Part shown: positions 1 through 8,158 of the stretch, piece by piece
Layout of the letters: the number at the start of each line of letters is the position of its first letter
Position numbering within the stretch: position 1 is the first letter of the stretch
Assembly: GCA_027297205.1 (NCBI GenBank)
Contig: JAPUIH010000031.1
Location: forward strand, 1 to 32,064
Origin: SAR324 cluster bacterium
GTDB lineage: Bacteria > SAR324 > JACQKK01
DNA length: 32,064 nucleotides
Reading direction: 5' to 3'
Notes under the pieces: model-generated
Seen by the model: only the letters and a program-made list of their open reading frames with translations
What the model was told of the DNA's origin: nothing
Databases searched by the model: none
Position numbers and translations under genes: made by a program

Positions 1-2
1 CC

Positions 3-44
3 CCCGCGGAGGCATCGGCAGCCGAAGCGGCGACCGGCACCTAG
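3..44 (+). CDS. Possible 3' end of an upstream CDS (Ala-rich tail PAEASAAEAATGT*)
   Basis: Open frame from the window edge to TAG at 42-44, with a low-complexity Ala/Glu/Thr tail. No domain visible. Confidence 0.25.
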   Translation, partial: PAEASAAEAATGT

Positions 45-190
45 CATTTCCCGCCATGGCCGGCGCCCAGCCCAGGGGGTCGTCAGGGCGGAGTCTGGGC
101 GTGCATCGCCCGGCACGGGCCGCGGTACGGCTGCCAGCGCCCATTATCTTTTCCCCAAATTCAATCATCCAACCAGACCCCGGCAGGGCC

Positions 191-784
191 ATGGGCCACG
201 GCCATAAATTTGACGTAAAAAAGCTGGAGCGGCTGCGGGACCCGGAGCGGCTCAGCTACCTCAATCCCGACAAAATCTGGGCAGTGATCGGCGATGACGG
301 TATGAAGACCGTGATCGACCTTGGCGCGGGCATTGGGTTTTTCGCCATTCCCTTCAGCCGCAAACTCTCTGCCGGGGTGCTTTATGCCTGCGATCTTTCC
401 GCGGAGATGATCGCGCATCTCAATGAAGCGTTGCGGCATGAAGGGGTCGGCAATGTCGTAGCGGTGAAGACCGGGGAAGTGGAGGTGCCCCTGGATGACG
501 GTATCGCGGATCTGGTCTTTATGGTCAATCTGCATCACGAGTTCGACCAGCCCTTGCAGTCCCTGCGGGAATGCCGGCGCTTGCTGCGGCCTGGCGGCCG
601 CATCGCGGTGATCGATTGGGCGCCCGTGGATTCCCCGTCCGGCCCGCCGCGCCATGTGCGCTTCGAGCCCGAAACGGTGCGCGATCAACTGCGCGGTGTA
701 GGCTTCGAGGATGTGCAATCCCACTCATTGCTTCCCTACCACTTTGTGATAACGTCACGGACAGCCGAGACGGAGGACAATTAA
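191..784 (+). CDS. Class I SAM-dependent methyltransferase (UbiE/Methyltransf_11-like)
   Basis: Glycine-rich motif VIDLGAGIGFFAIPFS, acidic motif YACDLSAEMIAHL, and LRPGGRIAVIDW. ORF opens at 56, but the internal ATG at 191 (MGHGHKFDVKKLERL) is the more credible start. Confidence 0.85.
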   Translation: MGHGHKFDVKKLERLRDPERLSYLNPDKIWAVIGDDGMKTVIDLGAGIGFFAIPFSRKLSAGVLYACDLSAEMIAHLNEALRHEGVGNVVAVKTGEVEVPLDDGIADLVFMVNLHHEFDQPLQSLRECRRLLRPGGRIAVIDWAPVDSPSGPPRHVRFEPETVRDQLRGVGFEDVQSHSLLPYHFVITSRTAETEDN

Positions 785-1040
785 TCTCCGGGCAAAGGAT
801 AATCCCCCTATTGGCCTGACCGGGTAAAGTCCCACGCGTTCTTCGCTCCGGATGCTTGCCGTACGGCGTAGTGCCGGCCGGATCAGTTGCCAGTGCCGCG
901 GACAGAAGCAACTGACCCTGTCGCCGTTCTGGGCCATGGAATGGGCCTGGCATTCCGGAGATCGAGGGCTCCACACCCTGTATTTTCAATCTCTTGGGCC
1001 GGCGCCTCCTCCTGATCGAACTCGGCATGAACAGGCGAGC

Positions 1041-2657
1041 ATGAATTACGGATTCATAATCGACAATCGCAAATGCATTGGCTGCCATGCCTGCACGGTG
1101 GCCTGCAAGGCCGAACACGACGTTCCCGTGGGTGTCAACCGCACCTGGGTCAAATATGTGGAGAAGGGAATTTATCCTCATACCCGCCGCGTGTTCAGCG
1201 TGCTGCGCTGCAATCATTGCGAGGCGGCGCCCTGCGTGGAAATCTGCCCGGTGACCTCCCTGTTCATGCGTGAGGACGGCATAGTCGACTTTGATAGCGA
1301 GCGCTGTATCGGCTGCAAAGCCTGCATGCAGGCCTGTCCCTATGATGCCCTCTACATCGATCCCCAGAGCAACACCTCGGCCAAATGCAACTACTGCGCG
1401 CACCGCATCGATGTCGGGCTGGAGCCGGCCTGCGTTAACGTCTGCCCCGTGCACGCCATCGTGTCCGGCGACATGCAAGATCCGGATACGGAGATCGCGC
1501 GGCTGCTGAGCCGGCAACAGGTGACCGTCCGCAAACCGGAGAAGAATACCCGTCCCAAGTTGTTTTATATTGACGGGGACGAGGCGGCCCTGCGGCCGCA
1601 AGAGGCCCCTCCGCGCAATGAGTATACCCAGGCCGAGCAGGTCACCGGAGTGGGGCATTTCGCGGCTTACGCGGAACAATTGGCGGGGCTGAGCAATCGC
1701 TCCCTGCGCAGTAAAGTGCTGGCGGCGGACGAGCGTAAAGACAACGCCGCGGCCAGCGCCGCGAAGAACAATGGCGCGGCCCTGGCGGCCCCGCGGCGCA
1801 CCTACGATGCGCCCCACAAGGGTGTGCTGTGGGACTGGGAGGTCTCTGGCTACCTGTGGACCAAGTCCATCGCCGCGGGTGTGCTCTTTCTCCCCCTGCT
1901 GCTGGAACTGGCCGGGGGGGCGGCTTTGCCCGATCGGCTGGCGCGGGCGGCCGGGATCGTTTCCCTGCTTTTTCTGGCGCTCACCGGGGTTTTGCTGGTG
2001 AAAGACCTGGATCGCCCCGAACGATTTCTCTACGTGCTGCTACGGCCCCAATGGCGCTCCTGGCTGGTGCGCGGTGCGTATATCGTGCTGGGTTTCGGCT
2101 CGCTTACCACTCTGTGGACGCTGCATCTGTTTTTTGGGGACGCCGATTCGGCGGCGGGGGCTGTTGTATTGCTAAAAGCCCTGGTAATGCTGCTGGGCGG
2201 GCTCACCGCGGTGTACACCGCCTTTCTGTTCGCCCAGGCCAAGGGCCGGGATTTCTGGCAGAGCCCGCTTTTGCCGGTGCATATGCTGGTGCAAAGCGCC
2301 CTGGCCGGGCTGGCGGTGCTGCTGTTGATGGGCCGCCTGGCCGAGCTGGACGTGAGCGCCCAGCTGCTGCCCGTGTTGCAGGGGGGGCTGGTGCTGCACC
2401 TGGGCCTGCTGCTGTTGGAATTCAACCTGACCCATGTCACCGCGGATGCGGCTTCCGCCGCCGCGCTGATATTGCGTGGCCCCCTGCGCGCGCCGTTCTG
2501 GTCGGCGGTGCTGTTGGGCAATGCCCTGCCCCTGCTGATGCTGCTGCTGGACGGGGGTGGCCTGTTCCTGCTTCCGGCCTGCGTGCTGGTCTTGCTGTTC
2601 GCCCTGGTGATGGAGCATGTGTGGGTGCGCGCCCCACAACTGATCGCGCTAAGCTAG
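1041..2657 (+). CDS. Fused four-cluster ferredoxin (DmsB/PsrB/SoeB-like) and NrfD/PsrC-like membrane anchor
   Basis: Four Cys groups (CIGCHACTVAC, CNHCEAAPCVEIC, CIGCKACMQAC, CNYCAHRIDVGLEPACVNVC) followed by a multi-TM NrfD-like region (GYLWTKSIAAGVLFLPLLLEL...LLVKDLDRPERFLYVLLRPQWRSWLVRG). Natural start MNYGFIIDNRKC at 1041; the ORF is open from 852. Confidence 0.88.
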   Translation: MNYGFIIDNRKCIGCHACTVACKAEHDVPVGVNRTWVKYVEKGIYPHTRRVFSVLRCNHCEAAPCVEICPVTSLFMREDGIVDFDSERCIGCKACMQACPYDALYIDPQSNTSAKCNYCAHRIDVGLEPACVNVCPVHAIVSGDMQDPDTEIARLLSRQQVTVRKPEKNTRPKLFYIDGDEAALRPQEAPPRNEYTQAEQVTGVGHFAAYAEQLAGLSNRSLRSKVLAADERKDNAAASAAKNNGAALAAPRRTYDAPHKGVLWDWEVSGYLWTKSIAAGVLFLPLLLELAGGAALPDRLARAAGIVSLLFLALTGVLLVKDLDRPERFLYVLLRPQWRSWLVRGAYIVLGFGSLTTLWTLHLFFGDADSAAGAVVLLKALVMLLGGLTAVYTAFLFAQAKGRDFWQSPLLPVHMLVQSALAGLAVLLLMGRLAELDVSAQLLPVLQGGLVLHLGLLLLEFNLTHVTADAASAAALILRGPLRAPFWSAVLLGNALPLLMLLLDGGGLFLLPACVLVLLFALVMEHVWVRAPQLIALS

Positions 2658-2699
2658 GGCCTTCCTTGCCAAGGCATTTGTTAACCGCGAACTCTTAGT

Positions 2700-5570
2700 A
2701 TGGTGATGATCAACAAATCCTGGATCGAGAAAACCGCCGAGCGGCTGAAACTGATCAAACCTCTTGAAACGGGGGATGGCGAGGCTTTGCCGCGCCTGAG
2801 CGTGACCGACTTGCAGGGCTTTCCGCCCCCGGAGCGGTGGCGGGATTGGGAGGAGTATGATGCCGGAGCCTGGCCCCTGAAAAAGAAGAAGCACTACCAG
2901 ATTATTCCCACCACCTGCTTCAACTGCGAATCCGCCTGCGGCATGGTGGCCTATGTGGACAAGGAGACGGGCAGCGTACGCAAATTCGAGGGCAATCCCT
3001 ATCATCCCGCCTCGCGGGGCCGCAACTGTGCCAAGGGCCCGGCCACCATCAACCAGATCAACGATCCCGAACGGATTCTCTACCCGCTGCGGCGCAAAGG
3101 GGCGCGGGGCTCCGGGCAATGGGAACGGGTGAGCTGGGGGGAGGTGCTGGACGATATCGCGGGCAGAATCCGCAAGGCCATCCAGGAAGAGCGCCGTAAC
3201 GAGGTGGTGTATCATGTGGGCCGTCCCGGGCATGAAGGTTATATGGACCGCGTCCTCAAATCCTGGGGCGTGGACGGCCACAACAGCCATACCAACATCT
3301 GCTCCGCCGGCGCGCGCCTGGGCTATGCCCTCTGGCAGGGCATCGACCGTCCATCCCCGGATTACGCCAACGCCCGCTTTATCCTGCTCATCAGTTCCCA
3401 TCTGGAAACCGGGCATTACTTCAACCCCCACGCCCAGCGCATCATGGAAGGCATGCAGGCCGGCGCGGAGCTGGCGGTGATGGACCCCCGCCTCTCCAAC
3501 ACGGCCAGCATGGCCCGTTACTGGATGCCCACCTATCCCGGCTCGGAAGCCGCCGTGCTGCTGGCCATGGCGCGGGTGATCCTGGCGGAGGGGCTGTACA
3601 ACCGGGAATTTCTGGAAAACTGGGTCAACTGGCGTGCTTACATGGGCGCGCACCATCCCCGCGCGCCCCAGCAATTTGAGAGTTTCATCGAAAAGCTGCT
3701 GGAGCATTACGCGGAATTCACCCCCGCATACGCGGCCGCCGAGGCCCAGGTGGACGAGGAGACCATCGTCTCCGTGGCGCGCCGCATCGGGGCGGCGGGC
3801 ACCCGCTTTGCCTGCCACAACTGGCGCAGCGCGAGCTCCGGGAACCTGGGGGGCTGGCAGGTCGCGCGCTGCCTGCATTTCCTGAGTGTGCTGACAGGTT
3901 CCGTGGGCACCGTGGGGGGCACCCTGCCCGCGGCATGGAGCAAGTTCAAGCCCACCCTGTTCGACAATCCGCCGGCCCAGAAACTTTGGAACGAGTTGCA
4001 TTTTCCGGACGAGTACCCCCTGGCCCACTTCGAGATGAGCCCGATTCTGCCCCATATGATCAAGGAAGGCCGGGGCAGGATTGACGTGTATTTCACGCGG
4101 GTATTCAACCCGGTCTGGACTTTCCCGGACGGCTTCTCCTGGATCGAAACCCTGCGGGAGGAGAAGTACTTCGGCTGCCACATTGCGCTTACGCCGACCT
4201 GGAACGAGACTGCGTATTACGCGGATTACGTGCTGCCCATGGGTCATGCCTCCGAGCGCCACGACCTGAACAGTTACGAGACCCACGCGGGCATGTGGAT
4301 TGCCTTCAGGCAGCCCGTGCTGCGCCGGTTCGCCGAAGAGAACGGTCAGGCCGTGGAGTTCACCTATCAGGTCAATCCGGGTGAAGTGTGGGAAGAGGAC
4401 GAGTTCTGGATCGAGCTGTCCTGGCGCATTGACCCGGACGGCTCCCTGGGCATCCGCGAGCACTTCCTCTCCCCCTACCGGAAGGGCGAGAAGATCACGA
4501 TCGAGGAATACTACCGTTATATATTCGAGCATACCCCCGGCCTGCCCGAGGCGGCCCAGGCGGAGGGCATGAGCCCGCTCGCATACATGTGCCACTACGG
4601 GGCCTTCGAGATTTCGAGCAATGTGTACGAAAAGCACAACACCGTGCTGGACAAGAAAACCCTGCAAGGCACGCAGACCGACCAGGCCAGCGGTCTCATC
4701 ACCCGCGACGGCGCGCCCACGGGCGTGATGGCGCGGGGCGAGCCCCGGGAAGGCTTTCCCACCCCCTCACGCCTGCAGGAGTTTTACTCGCCCACCATGG
4801 AGGAGTGGGGTTGGCCCGAATATGCCCTGCCCGGTTACATCAAGAGCCATATCCATCCGGAAAAGCTGGCGCGGGACAAGCACGAATACGTGCTGGTGCC
4901 CACCTTCCGCCTGCCCAATCTAATTCACAGCCGGTCGGGCAACGCCAAGTGGCTGGTGGAGATAGCGCACCGCAATCCGATCTGGATTCATACCTCCATG
5001 GCCGAGGCCCTGGGCGTTGGCACCGGAGACCTGCTCAAGGTAAACACGGATATCGGTTATTTTATCGATAAGGTATGGGTGACCGAGGCCATCAAGCCCG
5101 GCGTGGTGGCCTGTTCCCATCACATCGGGCGCTGGCAGCTCGATGGAGGGCAGAAGGGCAACCAGTGGATGGCCAACACGGTGCGATTGGAGGAGGGCGG
5201 CGGCAAATGGCGCATGCATACGGTGACCGGCGTGCAGCCCTTCGCCAGTGACGATCCCGACTCCCGGCGCATGTTCTGGCGGGATGGTGGCGTGCACCAG
5301 AACATCACCCATGCGGTGCATCCGGACCCCGTCAGTGGCATGCATTGCTGGCACCAGCGGGTGCGCCTGGAAAAGCCCGGCCCGGAAGAAAAATACGGCG
5401 ATATCCTGGTGGATACCAAGCGCTCCTTCGCGGTCTACAAGGAATGGCTGGAAATGACGCGGCCCCCGCGGCGGGCGGACGGCCTGAGACGGCCCCTGTG
5501 GCTGGGGCGCCCCCTGCGCCCGGCCGATGAAGCCTTTTACAAGACCCCACGGACGGATGCGGCGGATTGA
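2700..5570 (+). CDS. Molybdopterin-dependent oxidoreductase catalytic subunit (DMSO reductase superfamily, SoeA/PsrA-like, no Tat signal)
   Basis: N-terminal Fe4S4 motif CFNCESACGMVAYVDKETGSVRKFEGNPYHPASRGRNCAKGPA, HTNICSAGARLGYALWQG at the Mo-ligand region, and C-terminal molydopterin-binding region (GNAKWLVEIAHRNPIWIHTSMAEALGVGTGDLLKV). 956 aa. No twin-arginine signal at the N-terminus. Confidence 0.9.
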   Translation: MVMINKSWIEKTAERLKLIKPLETGDGEALPRLSVTDLQGFPPPERWRDWEEYDAGAWPLKKKKHYQIIPTTCFNCESACGMVAYVDKETGSVRKFEGNPYHPASRGRNCAKGPATINQINDPERILYPLRRKGARGSGQWERVSWGEVLDDIAGRIRKAIQEERRNEVVYHVGRPGHEGYMDRVLKSWGVDGHNSHTNICSAGARLGYALWQGIDRPSPDYANARFILLISSHLETGHYFNPHAQRIMEGMQAGAELAVMDPRLSNTASMARYWMPTYPGSEAAVLLAMARVILAEGLYNREFLENWVNWRAYMGAHHPRAPQQFESFIEKLLEHYAEFTPAYAAAEAQVDEETIVSVARRIGAAGTRFACHNWRSASSGNLGGWQVARCLHFLSVLTGSVGTVGGTLPAAWSKFKPTLFDNPPAQKLWNELHFPDEYPLAHFEMSPILPHMIKEGRGRIDVYFTRVFNPVWTFPDGFSWIETLREEKYFGCHIALTPTWNETAYYADYVLPMGHASERHDLNSYETHAGMWIAFRQPVLRRFAEENGQAVEFTYQVNPGEVWEEDEFWIELSWRIDPDGSLGIREHFLSPYRKGEKITIEEYYRYIFEHTPGLPEAAQAEGMSPLAYMCHYGAFEISSNVYEKHNTVLDKKTLQGTQTDQASGLITRDGAPTGVMARGEPREGFPTPSRLQEFYSPTMEEWGWPEYALPGYIKSHIHPEKLARDKHEYVLVPTFRLPNLIHSRSGNAKWLVEIAHRNPIWIHTSMAEALGVGTGDLLKVNTDIGYFIDKVWVTEAIKPGVVACSHHIGRWQLDGGQKGNQWMANTVRLEEGGGKWRMHTVTGVQPFASDDPDSRRMFWRDGGVHQNITHAVHPDPVSGMHCWHQRVRLEKPGPEEKYGDILVDTKRSFAVYKEWLEMTRPPRRADGLRRPLWLGRPLRPADEAFYKTPRTDAAD

Positions 5571-5575
5571 CAGGC

Positions 5576-5588
5576 CGCCTGGGAGGCG
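5576..5588. terminator. Short GC hairpin between two convergent genes, possible weak bidirectional terminator
   Basis: CGCCT-GGG-AGGCG stem-loop in the 21-nt gap between the oxidoreductase stop and the acyl-CoA dehydrogenase stop. Confidence 0.3.
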
Positions 5589-5591
5589 CGA

Positions 5592-7448
5592 TTAAAATGC
5601 CAGGGAGAATCCGCTGTCGGGAATTTCCATCGCGCTCAAGTCTCCCTCGGCAAGCACCTCGTTCAGGCTGAACACGGTGGGCAGGATATTGCGCGCATAG
5701 AAGCGGGCCGTGGCAATCTTACCTTGATAATACTGGGCGTCCTGGCTGTCTTCGGCGGCATTCTTCAAGCCTTCCTCCGCGGTGAGCGCCCCTTCCAGCA
5801 GCAGCTTTGCGATGAGCGTCTTGGACATGCTTTCCAGAAAGCGCGTCGCGGTGAGCAGGACTAACTCCCGTTTGTCCTGGGCGAAGAATTCCATATACTT
5901 GCCCAAGACCACGTTGAATCCTTCCATGGCCCGGCCCAGCGCGGCACTCTCGGCCTCGTAGCCCTTGTGGCCCCCGAGGGCTTTTACGAATTCAGCCATT
6001 TCACCGGTAAAGCGGCCGATAACCGCCCCGCCGTTCTGGGTCAGTTTGCGCCCCACCAGGTCCAGGGCCTGAATGCCGTTGGTGCCCTCGTAGACAGGGA
6101 ATATTCTGGAATCGCGCATATACTGCTCCGCCGGGTAGTCGGCCGTGTAGCCGGCTCCGCCATAAACCTGGAGCGCCAGGGAAGACACATGCACCGCCAT
6201 GTCGGAGACGAAGGATTTGGCCAGGGGGATGAACAGCCCGAAGTAATCCGTCAGGGCGTCAGCCGCCTCGCGGTCCGACTTGCTCAATGTTGTGGCTTCG
6301 TCCATCAGCCGTACTGTAAAAAAGATCAGCGCACGGCAGCCCTCCACGGTGGATTTCATCTCCATCAGCATGCGCCGCACGTCGGGATGCTCAATGATGG
6401 GCACCGCACCGCTTTCCGGCCGGCCATCGCGGAAGTGCGCCCCTTGCTTGCGGGTGCGGGCATAACTGAGGGCGTTCAGATAGGCCGTGGAGGCTACGGC
6501 CAGGGACTGCACGCCCACGCCTATGCGGGCTCCGTTCATCATGAGGAACATCTTGCGGATGCCTTCGCCCGGCTCCGCGCTTTCCTCCCTTTCGCCGCCC
6601 AGCAAATAGCCATCGCAGTTACCCGCCTCGCCAAAGGCCAGCGCCGCGGTGGCGGAGCCGTGAATGCCCATCTTGTGCTCGATACTGGTGCAAGTGACGT
6701 CGTTGAATTCTCCCAGGGAGCCGTCGGGGTTGACCTTGAACTTGGGCACGATGAACAGGGAGAGGCCGCGGGTGCCCTTGGGCGATCCTTCGATCCGCGC
6801 CAACACCAAATGCACGATATTTTCAGTGATATCGTGATCGCCCCCGGAGATGAAAATCTTATTTCCGGTGATCTTGTAGCTGCCGTTGGAATTGGGCACG
6901 GCCTTGGTGCTGCTCAATCCCACGTCCGAGCCCGCGTGCGATTCCGTGAGCACCATGGTGCCGCCCCAGGTGCCGTTATCCAGCTTGGCGCTGTAAATCT
7001 CGCGCTGCTCCGGAGTGCCGAAGGCGCGTATCACGTTCGCCGCGCCGTTGGTGAGCGCGGGATACATCTGAAACGCGGTGTTGGCTCCACTCATCATTTC
7101 CGTAACGGCGATGCCGAGCAAGTTGGGTGCGCCCTGCCCTCCCGCCTCTTCGGACATGGACAGGGTGTTCCAGCCGCCCTCATAATACTGCTTCCAAAGC
7201 TCGTGCATCTCCGGGGGCACTTTTACGCCATCCTCCGTTTTCTGCACGCCGGTCCTGTCCGAGGATTGCAGGGTCGGCCCGATTACTTCCGATGCGAAAT
7301 GGTGGGCTTCCTTGAGAATCATGCGCGCGTCTTCCTCGCTGAAATGGTCGAAGGGCGGGGAAGAAAACAGATCGGTTAGCCTGAACTGCTCGAACAGGGT
7401 AAATTCCAGCTCCTTCAGATCGGCTTTGAAAAAATTAACATCGCTCAT
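5592..7448 (-). CDS. Acyl-CoA dehydrogenase (large, about 600 aa, with C-terminal extension)
   Basis: GGTMVLTESHAGSDVGLSSTKA, ISGGDHDI, LALQVYGGAGYTADYPAEQYMRDSRIFPVYEGTNGIQALDLVGRKL. Start taken at MSDVNFFKADLKELEF (7448); ORF open from 7496. Confidence 0.93.
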   Translation of the reverse strand: MSDVNFFKADLKELEFTLFEQFRLTDLFSSPPFDHFSEEDARMILKEAHHFASEVIGPTLQSSDRTGVQKTEDGVKVPPEMHELWKQYYEGGWNTLSMSEEAGGQGAPNLLGIAVTEMMSGANTAFQMYPALTNGAANVIRAFGTPEQREIYSAKLDNGTWGGTMVLTESHAGSDVGLSSTKAVPNSNGSYKITGNKIFISGGDHDITENIVHLVLARIEGSPKGTRGLSLFIVPKFKVNPDGSLGEFNDVTCTSIEHKMGIHGSATAALAFGEAGNCDGYLLGGEREESAEPGEGIRKMFLMMNGARIGVGVQSLAVASTAYLNALSYARTRKQGAHFRDGRPESGAVPIIEHPDVRRMLMEMKSTVEGCRALIFFTVRLMDEATTLSKSDREAADALTDYFGLFIPLAKSFVSDMAVHVSSLALQVYGGAGYTADYPAEQYMRDSRIFPVYEGTNGIQALDLVGRKLTQNGGAVIGRFTGEMAEFVKALGGHKGYEAESAALGRAMEGFNVVLGKYMEFFAQDKRELVLLTATRFLESMSKTLIAKLLLEGALTAEEGLKNAAEDSQDAQYYQGKIATARFYARNILPTVFSLNEVLAEGDLSAMEIPDSGFSLAF

Positions 7449-7594
7449 GAAACAGCTCCTAATTGGCTGCGAAGTCGCCTTGGTCTCCCTATGCACTCCC
7501 CATTGCCGACGGCGTCAGGTGCAGGTTTAATAACGCCTTTTTGTTAATTATGACCCAGAATATAATGACTCCCCAAATTTTAATATGGGATCGG

Positions 7595-8158
7595 TTACGG
7601 ACTGTACAAATAGGGGCGCATCCGCCGAGTGTAGTCCCTGATACTGTAGAACAGCCGCAGCAGCAGGAACGCCAGCAAATAATACAGCCCCAGGCCGTGG
7701 ATTTTGCTCCAGATCAGGAATGGGCTGTCCGGCAGCAGGGAGTAGCCATATCTGGCGGTCATGAACATTTCAATTCCGGAAATCAGCACGGCGCAAAGGC
7801 TGATCCAGTATCCAAGCCCGGCCACGACCCGCATGGGGGGGCGCGCTCTGATGACCGGCCATGGCCATCCGTTCCTGGCCGCACGAAACCCGCGCGGAAT
7901 GCTATGGACCAGCATGACCAGGCGGCACAGGCACTCGATCAAAATGACCAGTGCAAACAGCCAGTGCAGTACGCGCAGCGCCGGATAGGGCAGCAGCGTC
8001 CCGCCTGTGGAAAATTTCAGGTAGAGGCCCGTCGCGATCAGGCCCAGCAGGGCGAGCAGACCGGCCGCCCTGCCCGTTTGCACCAGCATACGGTCGGTGT
8101 TGGCCAGCCAGTCCAGCAGATCGCCGCTGCTGATTTGCGGAATTTTAATGAACCGCAT
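7595..8158 (-). CDS. Cytochrome b (HupC/HyaC or cytochrome b561-like) membrane subunit of the hydrogenase-like complex
   Basis: About four TM helices (AAGLLALLGLIATGLYL, LHWLFALVILIECLCRLVMLVHSI, VVAGLGYWISLCAVLISGIEMF, KIHGLGLYYLLAFLLLRLF) with candidate heme His residues (LHW, VHS, IHG). Start ATG at 8158 overlaps the large-subunit stop. Confidence 0.75.
   Translation of the reverse strand: MRFIKIPQISSGDLLDWLANTDRMLVQTGRAAGLLALLGLIATGLYLKFSTGGTLLPYPALRVLHWLFALVILIECLCRLVMLVHSIPRGFRAARNGWPWPVIRARPPMRVVAGLGYWISLCAVLISGIEMFMTARYGYSLLPDSPFLIWSKIHGLGLYYLLAFLLLRLFYSIRDYTRRMRPYLYSP

Noticed and set aside
525-1817. 430-aa minus-strand ORF
   Set aside because: Antisense to the methyltransferase and Fe-S/NrfD genes; no domain, Arg/Gly-rich composition typical of a GC-driven shadow ORF.
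2649-4667. 672-aa minus-strand ORF
   Set aside because: Antisense to the well-supported molybdoenzyme; no recognisable motifs.
5967-7379. 470-aa plus-strand ORF
   Set aside because: Antisense to the acyl-CoA dehydrogenase; His/Gly/Arg-rich shadow translation.
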